This document shows, one piece after another, positions 1 through 8,433 of a DNA stretch of 55,782 bases. The notes under the pieces were generated by a model. That model saw only the letters and a list, made by a program, of their open reading frames with translations, searched no databases and was not told the origin of the DNA. Origin of the DNA: Comamonadaceae bacterium (GTDB taxonomy: Bacteria; Pseudomonadota; Gammaproteobacteria; Burkholderiales; Burkholderiaceae_C); contig CANFXC010000011.1 of assembly GCA_947450765.1 (NCBI GenBank), positions 1 to 55,782 on the forward strand, in the 5' to 3' direction. Each line of letters opens with the position of its first letter. The first letter of the stretch is position 1. The translations under genes and the position numbers were made by a program.

Positions 1-1
1 C

Positions 2-1537
2 GACCCGGTCCGCATGTACATGCGCGAAATGGGCACGGTCGAGTTGCTGACCCGCGAAGGCGAGATCGAGATTGCCAAGCGCATCGAGGGCGGCCTCATG
101 CGCATGATGGAAGCCATCTCGGAAAGCCCGGCCACGATTGCAGAAATCTTGCGCTTGGCCGAAGAAATTCGCGAAGGCAAGATCGTCATTTCCACCGTGG
201 TCGACGGTTTTTCGAACCCCAACGAAGCCGACGATTACGTGGCCGAGGAAGACTTCGACGAATTCGATGAAGAAGATGATGACGACGGCAAGGGCGGCTC
301 TAAAGCGCTGACCAAAAAACTCGAAGAGCTGAAGAAAGAAGCCCTCAGCCGCTTCGACAAAATTGCCCAGCACTTTGAAAAAGTCCACAAGACCTATGAC
401 AAAGAAGGCTACGGCACGCCAACCTACCTGAAGTCGCAAAAAGCCCTCAGCGATGAGCTGATGACGGTTCGCTTCACGGCCAAATCGATTGAAAAATTGT
501 GTGATCTGCTGCGCGGCCAAGTGCTCGACGTTCGCAAAAAAGAACGCGAACTGCGCCGCATCATTGTGGACAAGTGCGGCATGCCGCAAGAAACCTTCGT
601 CAAAGATTTCCCACCCAACTTGCTCAACCTGAAATGGGTTGAAAAGCAAGTCGCGTCGAACAAGCCTTGGTCGGTCGTGATGGCCCGCAACATCCCGCCA
701 ATCCAAGAGCTGCAAACCAACCTCGCCGAGCTGCAGTCGCGCGTCGTTGTGCCTTTGACGCACCTCAAAGACATCAACAAGCGCATGAACGAAGGCGAGA
801 CCAACTCGCGTGACGCCAAGAAAGAAATGATCGAGGCCAATTTGCGCCTGGTCATCTCAATCGCCAAAAAATACACCAACCGGGGTCTGCAGTTCTTGGA
901 CTTGATCCAAGAAGGCAACATCGGCCTGATGAAAGCGGTCGACAAGTTCGAATACCGCCGCGGCTACAAATTCTCGACCTACGCCACTTGGTGGATTCGT
1001 CAAGCCATCACGCGTTCGATCGCTGATCAGGCCCGCACCATCCGTATTCCGGTGCACATGATCGAGACCATCAACAAGATGAACCGTCTGTCACGCCAGC
1101 ACTTGCAAGAGTTCGGCTTTGAGCCAGACGCTAGCGTTCTGGCCGAGAAGATGGAGATTCCTGAAGAGAAAATCCGCAAGATCATGAAGATCGCCAAAGA
1201 GCCGATCTCCATGGAAACGCCGATTGGTGACGATGACGATTCGCACTTGGGTGACTTCATCGAAGACAGCGCCAACACCGCACCGCTCGAAGCGGCGATG
1301 CAAGCGGGTCTGCGCGACGTGGTCAAAGACATCCTCGACAGCCTGACGCCACGCGAAGCCAAAGTGCTGCGCATGCGCTTCGGCATCGAGATGTCGACCG
1401 ACCACACGCTGGAAGAAGTTGGCAAGCAATTCGACGTGACCCGCGAACGGATTCGCCAGATCGAAGCCAAGGCGTTGCGCAAGCTCAAGCACCCGAGCCG
1501 CAGCGACAAGCTGCGCAGCTTCATCGACACGATGTAA
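2..1537 (+). CDS. rpoD: RNA polymerase primary sigma factor RpoD (sigma-70), 5' truncated by window edge
   Basis: Primary sigma factor that directs RNA polymerase to housekeeping promoters. The frame is already open at base 2 and reads [11 protein letters not shown], the conserved beginning of sigma region 1.2, so region 1.1 and the true start lie outside the window; the in-frame ATG at 14 is internal. About 511 residues are visible. An acidic linker ([11 protein letters not shown]) marks the non-conserved region. Region 2.3-2.4 is present ([19 protein letters not shown]), and so is the region 4.2 helix-turn-helix ([19 protein letters not shown]) that binds the -35 element. The gene ends in TAA and is followed within 40 bases by a strong terminator, so it is transcriptionally insulated from the exopolysaccharide locus. 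Identity is essentially certain. Confidence 0.98.
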   Translation, partial: DPVRMYMREMGTVELLTREGEIEIAKRIEGGLMRMMEAISESPATIAEILRLAEEIREGKIVISTVVDGFSNPNEADDYVAEEDFDEFDEEDDDDGKGGSKALTKKLEELKKEALSRFDKIAQHFEKVHKTYDKEGYGTPTYLKSQKALSDELMTVRFTAKSIEKLCDLLRGQVLDVRKKERELRRIIVDKCGMPQETFVKDFPPNLLNLKWVEKQVASNKPWSVVMARNIPPIQELQTNLAELQSRVVVPLTHLKDINKRMNEGETNSRDAKKEMIEANLRLVISIAKKYTNRGLQFLDLIQEGNIGLMKAVDKFEYRRGYKFSTYATWWIRQAITRSIADQARTIRIPVHMIETINKMNRLSRQHLQEFGFEPDASVLAEKMEIPEEKIRKIMKIAKEPISMETPIGDDDDSHLGDFIEDSANTAPLEAAMQAGLRDVVKDILDSLTPREAKVLRMRFGIEMSTDHTLEEVGKQFDVTRERIRQIEAKALRKLKHPSRSDKLRSFIDTM

Positions 1538-1574
1538 CTGACTTCAGCGTTCAAAGCACCTGAAGCGTCTGAAG

Positions 1575-1608
1575 CGCCTGCTACCCTTGTGGTGGCAGGC
1601 GTTTTTTT
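1575..1608 (+). terminator. Rho-independent terminator of rpoD
   Basis: An 11-bp stem (CGCCTGCTACC at 1575-1585 with GGTGGCAGGCG at 1591-1601, one G-U pair), a 5-base loop and a run of seven T residues directly downstream of the rpoD stop. This is a textbook intrinsic terminator. Confidence 0.93.
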
Positions 1609-1663
1609 GTCTATGTCCCTGATGACAGATGTTTAAATCTGCTTGGATATCACCGTTCCCACG

Positions 1664-1680
1664 TGGGCAGGAGGCTTGCA
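1664..1680 (+). promoter_or_regulatory. Possible sigma-54 (RpoN) promoter
   Basis: The sequence TGGGCAGGAGGCTTGCA has the GG-N10-GC spacing of a -24/-12 promoter and an intact TTGCA -12 box; the -24 box departs from TGGCAC at two positions. It lies about 65 bases before the small membrane protein gene that opens the plus-strand exopolysaccharide arm. RpoN-dependent control is known for some exosortase-linked exopolysaccharide systems, which makes the position suggestive. It rests on one motif match only. Confidence 0.35.
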
Positions 1681-1744
1681 CTGACAGCTTTTTCTGGAAG
1701 AAACCGGAGACTTGATTTTTATCAGTTTCACCAGAGGACTCATC

Positions 1745-2059
1745 ATGCGCCGCATACTGCTCATCTTGGTCGCGGCCGGCAGTTTGACCGCTATGGCGGC
1801 AAACGTTGCGCCAACACATCCGGACCAAGCTCTGATGTTTGCCCGGATGACAGAAGGCACTCGGATTGAGACCCATAGCGCTCAGGCTGCTCAGGCTGCT
1901 CGGGGAGTGGGCGCTGAAGCGGCAACGTCAGTGGGCTCAAATAAAGACCGAGTGAGCGCTGAGGATGACAGCAACGCGAGTATCTATGGGGCGCTATTCA
2001 CGACCTTGATCGTGATGGCAACAATTGCTTTTAGACGCAGCCGCAACCGAAAGTCCTGA
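1745..2059 (+). CDS. Small exported membrane-anchored protein with a C-terminal sorting-signal-like tail
   Basis: A 104-residue protein of no family I recognise. The start at 1745 is chosen because AGAGGA lies 6 bases upstream and the product then begins with a clean signal peptide (MRRILLILVAAGSLTAMAA). An upstream in-frame ATG at 1712 lacks this arrangement. The middle is polar and Ala/Ser rich. The C terminus is a short acidic/polar stretch (EDDSNAS), a hydrophobic helix of about 17 residues, and a basic tail RRSRNRKS. This three-part layout resembles C-terminal sorting signals such as PEP-CTERM, but no Pro-Glu-Pro motif is present and no exosortase is in the window. It stops 2 bases before the flippase gene and probably shares its transcript. 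Role unknown; possibly a surface or periplasmic accessory of the exopolysaccharide locus. Confidence 0.72.
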   Translation: MRRILLILVAAGSLTAMAANVAPTHPDQALMFARMTEGTRIETHSAQAAQAARGVGAEAATSVGSNKDRVSAEDDSNASIYGALFTTLIVMATIAFRRSRNRKS

Positions 2060-2061
2060 GC

Positions 2062-3579
2062 ATGAGTGGCTTGGGTCGACTTGGCGTGACGGCGGTGAAA
2101 TGGAGCACTGGCACCACGCTTGTCCGTTTTATTCTTCAGTTGTGCGTCCAAGTGGTGCTGGCGCGCACCTTGGGACCGGAAGTTTTCGGCATCTTCGCCA
2201 TCGGCATGGTGGTGCTGACTTTCGCCAGTTTTATCTCCGGATTCGGCTTCAGCTGGAGCCTGCTGCAACGCGCTACTGTACAGACAGAAGACATTCGCTT
2301 TGCATTGACTTGGCAAGTCATCGTCGGCGTGATCACCATGGCTGGGGTTTATTTTTTAGCCTCTTGGTTGGCGCTGTACTTTAAAGAACCCCGGGTGCAA
2401 CTTGTCATCGAGTGGCTGTCATTGGCATGCGTGCTGACAGCTGCAGCGGGACCTTCAACGTACCTGTTACAGCGCGACCTCAACTTTCGGGCGATTGGAC
2501 TGATTCAGGTCGGCAGCTACGGCGCGGGCTACCTGATGGTCGGCATTCCCATGGCCTTGCTGGGCGCAGGCACCGCTTCGCTCGTCGCCGCATGGCTGGT
2601 ACAGGCCAGTGTCGTGCTAGTGGCCAGCTACGCGTTAAAACCGCATCCCTTGCAGCCACTTTTCTGGTACGCGGGCGCAGCCACGGCCATAAGCACGGGG
2701 CGGTTGGTTTTCATCACCAACATCGTCAACTGGTTGCTTAACAACATGGACCGAATCTTGATTGGGCGCTTGCTGAACACGCATGCCCTGGGTTTATACA
2801 ACTTAGCCTACAACATGGCCACCCTGCCCAACTCGCTGCTGCTGGGGGCACTGCAACCGGCATTTTTGGCAGCGGGTGCGCAACTGCAAGATCAGCTGCC
2901 GCGTTTGGGACGTTTTTACCTGAACATGTTGGCGACGGTGTTGGTACTGGTCTTGCCGGTCTTTGTGTTTTTGGCCTTGATTTCGGATGATCTGTTGCGC
3001 CTGTTGTATGGCCCCGCATGGCGTGACGCCGGCTGGGTGTTGCAGATATTGTTTGTTTGCATGCCAGCTTATGTGGTGTGGGGTTTGTCAACACCCGTGC
3101 TGTGGAACACCGGCCGACAGCACTTTGAGTTTGCTCTGCAACTGCCGCTGGTTCTTGTCGGTGTCGCTGGCTTCTATGCCTACGCGGGGCAAGGCCTGCG
3201 CAGCGCGGCTGGAGTGGCTGCGGCAGTGCTGGTGTTGCGTGCCGTGGTCATCAGCCTGGCCGCGATGCGAGCGCTGCAACTTCACGTGACGCGTTTGCTG
3301 CCCGATGTTCTTCGCGGCTCACTGCTCAGCGGCCTCTGCTTTTTAGGGGTTTGGGCCGGGCACATCACCACGACTGAGTTTGACAGCGCGTGGTTGTCGC
3401 TGCTGGCCTGTGGACTGCTGACTTTGTTAGCGGTAGGGGTTCCGATCATATGGCGACCACAGCTGCTGGGTGCGGCCACGATCGAGATGGTGCTTCGATT
3501 TTTCCCGCGATGCAGCCCTTTTTTAAACCACACCGACTTGACGTCACACAGTGATGTCGTCGGCAAACAACCGACTTAA
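2062..3579 (+). CDS. Wzx-type lipopolysaccharide/exopolysaccharide flippase (MOP superfamily)
   Basis: A 505-residue, strongly hydrophobic protein with 12 or more predicted membrane segments. The start (GLGRLGVTAVKWSTGTTLVRFILQ) and the following VVLARTLGPEVFGIFAIGMVV stretch are typical of lipopolysaccharide biosynthesis/oligosaccharide flippase proteins. The family moves undecaprenyl-pyrophosphate-linked repeat units from the cytoplasmic to the periplasmic face of the inner membrane. It sits between the small anchored protein gene (2-base gap) and the polymerase gene (17-base gap), as expected in a Wzx/Wzy pathway. The C-terminal 25 residues are polar and probably cytoplasmic. Substrate is not deducible. 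Confidence 0.9.
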   Translation: MSGLGRLGVTAVKWSTGTTLVRFILQLCVQVVLARTLGPEVFGIFAIGMVVLTFASFISGFGFSWSLLQRATVQTEDIRFALTWQVIVGVITMAGVYFLASWLALYFKEPRVQLVIEWLSLACVLTAAAGPSTYLLQRDLNFRAIGLIQVGSYGAGYLMVGIPMALLGAGTASLVAAWLVQASVVLVASYALKPHPLQPLFWYAGAATAISTGRLVFITNIVNWLLNNMDRILIGRLLNTHALGLYNLAYNMATLPNSLLLGALQPAFLAAGAQLQDQLPRLGRFYLNMLATVLVLVLPVFVFLALISDDLLRLLYGPAWRDAGWVLQILFVCMPAYVVWGLSTPVLWNTGRQHFEFALQLPLVLVGVAGFYAYAGQGLRSAAGVAAAVLVLRAVVISLAAMRALQLHVTRLLPDVLRGSLLSGLCFLGVWAGHITTTEFDSAWLSLLACGLLTLLAVGVPIIWRPQLLGAATIEMVLRFFPRCSPFLNHTDLTSHSDVVGKQPT

Positions 3580-3596
3580 AACGTCAAGATATCGCA

Positions 3597-5105
3597 ATGC
3601 ACAACGCACTCAGCACTCTGGTGATGGTCGGCGGTGCCATGCTGGCCGCACTGTTGGCCAGCATCAGCTTGGCCGGCACGGTTCACGTCGTGGCCAGGCG
3701 CGAGCAGGGCTATATGCAGTTTATTTTTCACGCCATGCTGTTCGCGGTGGCGGCCGGCAGTCTGCTGTCAGGGCGTGACATGACCAGCAACTTTTTGACC
3801 GAAGAGCAGGCGCTTCCCGACGCCACCCACCCGCTGATGATCCTTTTGCAACCGCTTGTTTCCTTGCTGATTCTGGGGGTCTGTGGGGAGCGTGTCATTG
3901 CCCATTGGTTGCAGCGACATAAAGTGCCACCGGCATGGCTGATTCTCATCGCTTTCATTGGCTTTTGGACCAGCACGGTTGCAGCGCCAGCCCTGTTCGG
4001 TGCGCACCCTCAACTGTCGCATGACGATCTTTACCCATTGGTGATCGGGGTTGCCGCAAGTCTGGCCTCACGAGTGGAACGTGACCAAGGGCTCAAGGCC
4101 GCACGCGATGCCATTTTTGTATTCATGTTGCTGGGTTTGCTAGTGCTGCCGATCAGCCCCAACATCGTGCTGGATCGTGCCTACACACAAGGCCTGATCC
4201 CAGGGCTGCCGCGTCTGGCCGGACTGTCACCACATCCCGTCAGCATGGGATTGCTGTCGCAGTTGGGACTCCTGTGCTTGATGGCGCGCCCCTACCAACG
4301 CCGCTGGCTCAATCGGCTGGCCTGGACGGTCGGACTGACGAGCCTTTACTTGGCGCAGTCCAAAACAGCTTGGCTGGCATTTATTCTCTGCCTCGTGACC
4401 CTGCTAGCGGTAGACCGTGGGCCTGCTGCATGGCGCCGTTTGTCCGACCCGCTGCGCCCTGCGGTCGGCATGGCGACCTTGGTTGGCGTCATGTTGGGTG
4501 TGATGATGCTGGCCGTGGTACTGATCTCTGGCGACTTCGGTGATCGCATCAGTGCTTTCATCAATACACCGGAGGGCGCCCAGTTGACCTCTCTCACGGG
4601 GCGCGACCGCATCTGGGCCATTGCCCTCGACGAATGGCAGCGCAACCCGGTGTTTGGCTACGGTCCGAGCATCTGGGATGAAGCCTTTCGAGCCAGCATC
4701 GGCATGGCTAACGCTACGCACGGTCACAACCAATTCATGGACACGTTGTCTCGCGCAGGCACGGTGGGGGCGACCGGCTTGACGCTTTACGCGATCTTTT
4801 TACTGCTCCTTTCACTGCGCTTCACACGCGCGACGCAGGGTTTGTCTTTAGCCCTGTTTTTGACTTTGGTGTTGCGTTCCATCAGCGAGGTCCCGCTGCT
4901 GATGTTTGGATATTCAACAGAGATGTTTATTCATGTGCTGCTGCTCCTCGTGTTAGCCGCTGCAACCCAAGAAGCGCACAGAGCAAGACCTATTTCTACC
5001 AATGATTCGGCCGCCTCCATTAGGCCGCGTTCATCCACAGCGCCCTCAACACCATTGAACAGACCGTCCCACGGCCGCTTGACAACAGCAAGGCTTCAAC
5101 CATGA
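3597..5105 (+). CDS. O-antigen ligase/polymerase-like membrane protein (Wzy/WaaL family)
   Basis: A 502-residue polytopic membrane protein. A long periplasmic loop (about residues 305-375) carries SLTGRDRIWAIALDEWQRNP and FGYGPSIWDEAF, then the HGHNQFMDTLSRAG motif near residue 380, the hallmark of the Wzy/WaaL family (PF04932-like) in which the conserved His and Asn precede the last membrane segments. In the context of a flippase and glycosyltransferases it most likely polymerises repeat units in the periplasm; a ligase role cannot be excluded from sequence. The tail is Ser/Pro/Arg rich and hydrophilic. Its stop overlaps the next start as ATGA, implying translational coupling. Confidence 0.85.
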   Translation: MHNALSTLVMVGGAMLAALLASISLAGTVHVVARREQGYMQFIFHAMLFAVAAGSLLSGRDMTSNFLTEEQALPDATHPLMILLQPLVSLLILGVCGERVIAHWLQRHKVPPAWLILIAFIGFWTSTVAAPALFGAHPQLSHDDLYPLVIGVAASLASRVERDQGLKAARDAIFVFMLLGLLVLPISPNIVLDRAYTQGLIPGLPRLAGLSPHPVSMGLLSQLGLLCLMARPYQRRWLNRLAWTVGLTSLYLAQSKTAWLAFILCLVTLLAVDRGPAAWRRLSDPLRPAVGMATLVGVMLGVMMLAVVLISGDFGDRISAFINTPEGAQLTSLTGRDRIWAIALDEWQRNPVFGYGPSIWDEAFRASIGMANATHGHNQFMDTLSRAGTVGATGLTLYAIFLLLLSLRFTRATQGLSLALFLTLVLRSISEVPLLMFGYSTEMFIHVLLLLVLAAATQEAHRARPISTNDSAASIRPRSSTAPSTPLNRPSHGRLTTARLQP

Positions 5106-6073
5106 AATTCACTGTCCTGATTCCGCTCTACAACAAGGCCGCATACATCCGAAACACGATTGACTCGGTGTTGGCGCAGACCTTCACCGATTTTGAGATT
5201 TTGGTGATCGATGATGGGTCCACGGATGCTGGCGCTAGGGTCGTGGAAGATTTTTCGGACGGCCGAATACAGCTGATTCATCAGCGCAATGCAGGGGTTT
5301 CGGCGGCACGCAACCGAGGCATCGCAGAGGCGCGCGGAGATTGGGTGGCTTTTTTAGATGCCGACGATTGGCTGCACCCTGGTTTTTTGACAGCCCTGGT
5401 GTTGGCTCAAACAGCCTGTCCAGAAGCCCAGACAGTGGCCACCGATTTTTTGAGATTTCCACACACCCAAGGCGCATGGCCACCGCGTTGGCCCTTGCCA
5501 AGCGGTCAGCCCGAGATCGAACGCATCACCGACCTGTCTGCGCGCTGGATGCAAGGCCCTTCACTGTGCGCCAGTACGGTGGCCGTGCGGCGCGACTTGT
5601 TGCAGTCCATGCAGCCGTGTTTCCCAGTGGGTGAGTCGGTTGGCGAAGACCTTGATCTGTGGTTTCGGTTGAGCGAGAAAACACCCATCGCGCTGGTCCA
5701 TTTGCCGTTGGCAGCCTACCGCGAGGCCGTTCCGGGAAGCCTCAGCACGGAGCACAAAATATCAAACGTTCCGCCGTTTTTTGAGCGCATACGGAGTCGC
5801 GCCCTGTCGGGGCAGTTGACGCCGGCCCAGCGCCACTCGGCCCTGTGGCTGGTAGCCCAGCATGAAGTCACGCTGGCACGGATGGCGGTCGTTGCGGGAG
5901 AGCGTGCGCTCGGCCTGCGCTGGCTGCTGCGCGGCCGGCATGCAGCGCGCGGACGGCGCTGGTGGCTGACGCTGGCCATGACGCTTTTTTTTTCCCGCCA
6001 CTTGGTCAGCCGTTGGCAAACTTGGCGCATCCAAAGCAATCGGCCAGTCAGCCCCATGAACGAGGCTGGATGA
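5102..6073 (+). CDS. Family 2 glycosyltransferase
   Basis: A 323-residue cytoplasmic GT-A enzyme expected to add one sugar to the lipid-linked repeat unit. The GT2 fold is clear: N-terminal FTVLIPLYNKAAYI, nucleotide-binding DDGSTD at residues 37-42, the NAGVSAARNRGI segment, and the metal-binding LDADDW at about 85-90. The C-terminal part (from about residue 215) is less conserved and rich in Arg/Trp, possibly membrane associated. It starts inside the stop of the upstream polymerase gene (4-base overlap) and ends 4 bases before the next glycosyltransferase. Donor and acceptor sugars are unknown. Confidence 0.9.
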   Translation: MKFTVLIPLYNKAAYIRNTIDSVLAQTFTDFEILVIDDGSTDAGARVVEDFSDGRIQLIHQRNAGVSAARNRGIAEARGDWVAFLDADDWLHPGFLTALVLAQTACPEAQTVATDFLRFPHTQGAWPPRWPLPSGQPEIERITDLSARWMQGPSLCASTVAVRRDLLQSMQPCFPVGESVGEDLDLWFRLSEKTPIALVHLPLAAYREAVPGSLSTEHKISNVPPFFERIRSRALSGQLTPAQRHSALWLVAQHEVTLARMAVVAGERALGLRWLLRGRHAARGRRWWLTLAMTLFFSRHLVSRWQTWRIQSNRPVSPMNEAG

Positions 6074-6077
6074 AGCC

Positions 6078-7232
6078 ATGAACAACGCCCCCATGACCGA
6101 CAACATCAGTTGCGAAAAACCCCCACCAAACGCAGACGGACCTTGTCAAGTGTCCATCATCATCAAGGCGCTGAACGAACAAGCATGCATTGCGGCCACG
6201 CTTGAAAGCGCGCTGCGCGCGCTCAGCGTCGTTGGCGGAGAAGTGATTCTGGCCGACTCGTGCTCCACGGATCGAACCGTAGAGATCGCTCGTGGTTACC
6301 CAGTCCGCATCGTGCAACTGGTGCACCCGGACGAGCGCTGTTGTGGCGTCGGTCCGCAGCTGGGATTCCAGTGGGCACGAGGCGAATTTCTTTACCTGGT
6401 AGACGGTGATATGCAACTGGTAGACGGTTTTCTGGAACAAGCGTTGTCCTTCATGCGCAGTCACCCAGACATTGCCGGTGTCGGTGGCCGCGTGTTGGAG
6501 ATGAACCTTGGCAACCCTGAATACCAGGCCCGCAACGATCGATGGACGCAAGAAAAATCAGGCGCATCGGGCCGACTTGACTGCGGCGGCCTTTACCGGC
6601 GCAGCGCGATTGAAGCCACCGGCTATTTCTCTGATCGCAATTTGCACAGCTATGAAGAGTTTGATCTGGCCGCACGTCTGCGCACCCTCGGCTGGGGTCT
6701 GTGGCGCCTGCCTGTCAACGCCGTCAGCCATTTCGGTCACACCACCCAGCCCTACCAGTTGCTCTGGCGGCGTTGGCACGGCGGCTACCTCTGGGGACTC
6801 GGGGAGTTGCTGCGTGCCAGCGCCTGCGGGCCGCGGCAACGGCTGCGTCTGGCCTTGCTGGAAGTTCGCGAAATCCGTCTGTACGTCGCCGTACTGATGT
6901 GGTGGGTGGTTTTGTTGGCGCTGCTGTGGTTGCCGACATCGGCCACGGTTCGCGGCGTCGCTGCGGCCGCCTTGCTGCTGGTACCGCTGGCACTGATGAC
7001 TTGGCGCAAACGCTCGCTGGCCCGCGGACTCTATGCCGTGACCGCCTGGTGCTTTAATGCGGCCGGCATGTTGCGCGGCTTGCTGCAAAAACCGCGTTTC
7101 TCACAACCCATTGTTGACGGCCACCAGCTGCAAGATGCGCGTCCCATCCAGCCGCGGTCAGTCACACCAGCGACGACATCAACCAACTCGACCACCTCGA
7201 CAACCCGCCCAGAAAGCATGTATGCCCACTGA
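6078..7232 (+). CDS. Membrane-associated family 2 glycosyltransferase
   Basis: A 384-residue GT2 enzyme. It has QVSIIIKALNEQACI, a DSCSTD nucleotide-binding motif at residues 60-65, DGD at 109-111, and a downstream CGGLYRRSAIEATGYF acceptor-side segment. After the catalytic domain come two hydrophobic segments (about residues 270-320; LYVAVLMWWVVLLALLWL and the following stretch), suggesting a membrane-anchored C terminus like that of many exopolysaccharide GT2 enzymes. The last 40 residues are low complexity (Thr/Ser/Pro). It overlaps the next gene by 11 bases. Sugar specificity is unknown. Confidence 0.88.
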   Translation: MNNAPMTDNISCEKPPPNADGPCQVSIIIKALNEQACIAATLESALRALSVVGGEVILADSCSTDRTVEIARGYPVRIVQLVHPDERCCGVGPQLGFQWARGEFLYLVDGDMQLVDGFLEQALSFMRSHPDIAGVGGRVLEMNLGNPEYQARNDRWTQEKSGASGRLDCGGLYRRSAIEATGYFSDRNLHSYEEFDLAARLRTLGWGLWRLPVNAVSHFGHTTQPYQLLWRRWHGGYLWGLGELLRASACGPRQRLRLALLEVREIRLYVAVLMWWVVLLALLWLPTSATVRGVAAAALLLVPLALMTWRKRSLARGLYAVTAWCFNAAGMLRGLLQKPRFSQPIVDGHQLQDARPIQPRSVTPATTSTNSTTSTTRPESMYAH

Positions 7233-8433
7233 CACCTTGCCGCATTCTGCGCTGGCCAAACACCGGCGACGCACGATCTTCATCGCCGGCCCCTCTACGC
7301 CCAAAGGCGGCGGTATGTTCAAGGTCGCCGACTATCTGGTGCAGTCTCAAACGCGGCCTGTGTCGGCCCAGACCTCGGCGATGACCCAAGCTGAATTGCG
7401 TCTGCTGGACACGCGTGGTGACGGCAGTGCGCTGTCATCTCTGGCTGTTTTGACGCTAGCGCTTGGCAAGCTGCTGCTGTGCCGACTGCGCGGCGAGCTG
7501 GTCGGCGTGCATGTGAATGTGGCCGAGCGACTCAGCCTGTTCCGCAAAGGCGTGCTGATCGTCGCCAGCCGCGCGCTGGGTGTCCCGGTTGTGCTGCATT
7601 TACACGCGGCCCAGCTGCATCATGTCTACCCTAGCCTGCCCTGGCCGCTGCAGTCGCTGACGCGCTGGGTTTTCTCTTTGCCACAAAGCTGCGTGGTGCT
7701 GGGACAGGTCAGTCGTCAGTTTGTCATTGAAGAACTCGACGTGCCGGCGCAGCGCGTGGAGATCGTCAACAACGGTGTGCCGGAACCGACCGAAGCCAGA
7801 CGTGAATCTGATCCTGATGGGGTACAACGCGTCTTGTTCGTGGGCAATCTGTCTGAAAGAAAAGGGCTGTCAGACCTGCTAGCGGCGCTGGCCCTGCCCG
7901 GCTTTGACAGACGCCAAGTCGACGTGCTGATCGCCGGTGGCGGCGACGTGACGAAGTACCAAGCGCGCGCCAACGCCTTGGGACTGAAGCACTTGGTGCA
8001 TTTTTCAGGCTGGGTTGACCAGCCTGACGTAGCGCGACTGATGGCCACGGCTGACGTGTTGGTGTTGCCGTCTTATGACGAAGGCCTGCCACTGGTGATT
8101 TTGGAAGCGCTGGCGAATGGTGTTGCCGTGGTTTGCAGCCCGGTCGGCGAAATCGGCTCTGTACTGACCGATGGCGTCGACGCTGTATTTGTGCCGCCGG
8201 GCGATCCAAGCGCCTTGACTGCGGGCTTGCAACGTGTGCTTCGGAATCCGGTTTTACGACAGACGCTGGAGATCAACGGCCGCCGACTTTATGCAAAAAA
8301 TTACTCAGTGCAGCGGTTTTTTTCAGAAATCTCCCGTCTGCATCAACGCCATTTCGGCGTCTCGGCGCAAAGTCAACCGAATCCGTCAAGCGACGGCAAT
8401 ACCAGAGCGATCAGCGCGGCTGATCCCATCTGA
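7222..8433 (+). CDS. Family 4 glycosyltransferase
   Basis: A 403-residue GT-B enzyme, last gene of the plus arm. The start at 7222 (MPTDTLPHSALAKHRRR) is preferred because the open frame upstream is shadowed by the previous gene and lacks family similarity. N-terminal IFIAGPSTPKGGG is a GT4 acceptor-side glycine loop. The C-terminal donor domain has VLFVGNLSERKGLSDLL, a VHFSGWV strand and the E-x7-E motif in DEGLPLVILEALANG. It is predicted to transfer a nucleotide sugar to the growing repeat unit. Its 3' end overlaps the converging VanZ-TagA gene by 23 bases, leaving no room for a terminator between the two arms. Confidence 0.9.
   Translation: MPTDTLPHSALAKHRRRTIFIAGPSTPKGGGMFKVADYLVQSQTRPVSAQTSAMTQAELRLLDTRGDGSALSSLAVLTLALGKLLLCRLRGELVGVHVNVAERLSLFRKGVLIVASRALGVPVVLHLHAAQLHHVYPSLPWPLQSLTRWVFSLPQSCVVLGQVSRQFVIEELDVPAQRVEIVNNGVPEPTEARRESDPDGVQRVLFVGNLSERKGLSDLLAALALPGFDRRQVDVLIAGGGDVTKYQARANALGLKHLVHFSGWVDQPDVARLMATADVLVLPSYDEGLPLVILEALANGVAVVCSPVGEIGSVLTDGVDAVFVPPGDPSALTAGLQRVLRNPVLRQTLEINGRRLYAKNYSVQRFFSEISRLHQRHFGVSAQSQPNPSSDGNTRAISAADPI

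Noticed and set aside
1952..2059. PEP-CTERM exosortase substrate
   Set aside because: The hydrophobic helix and basic tail are present, but the diagnostic Pro-Glu-Pro motif is not, and no exosortase gene is in the window.
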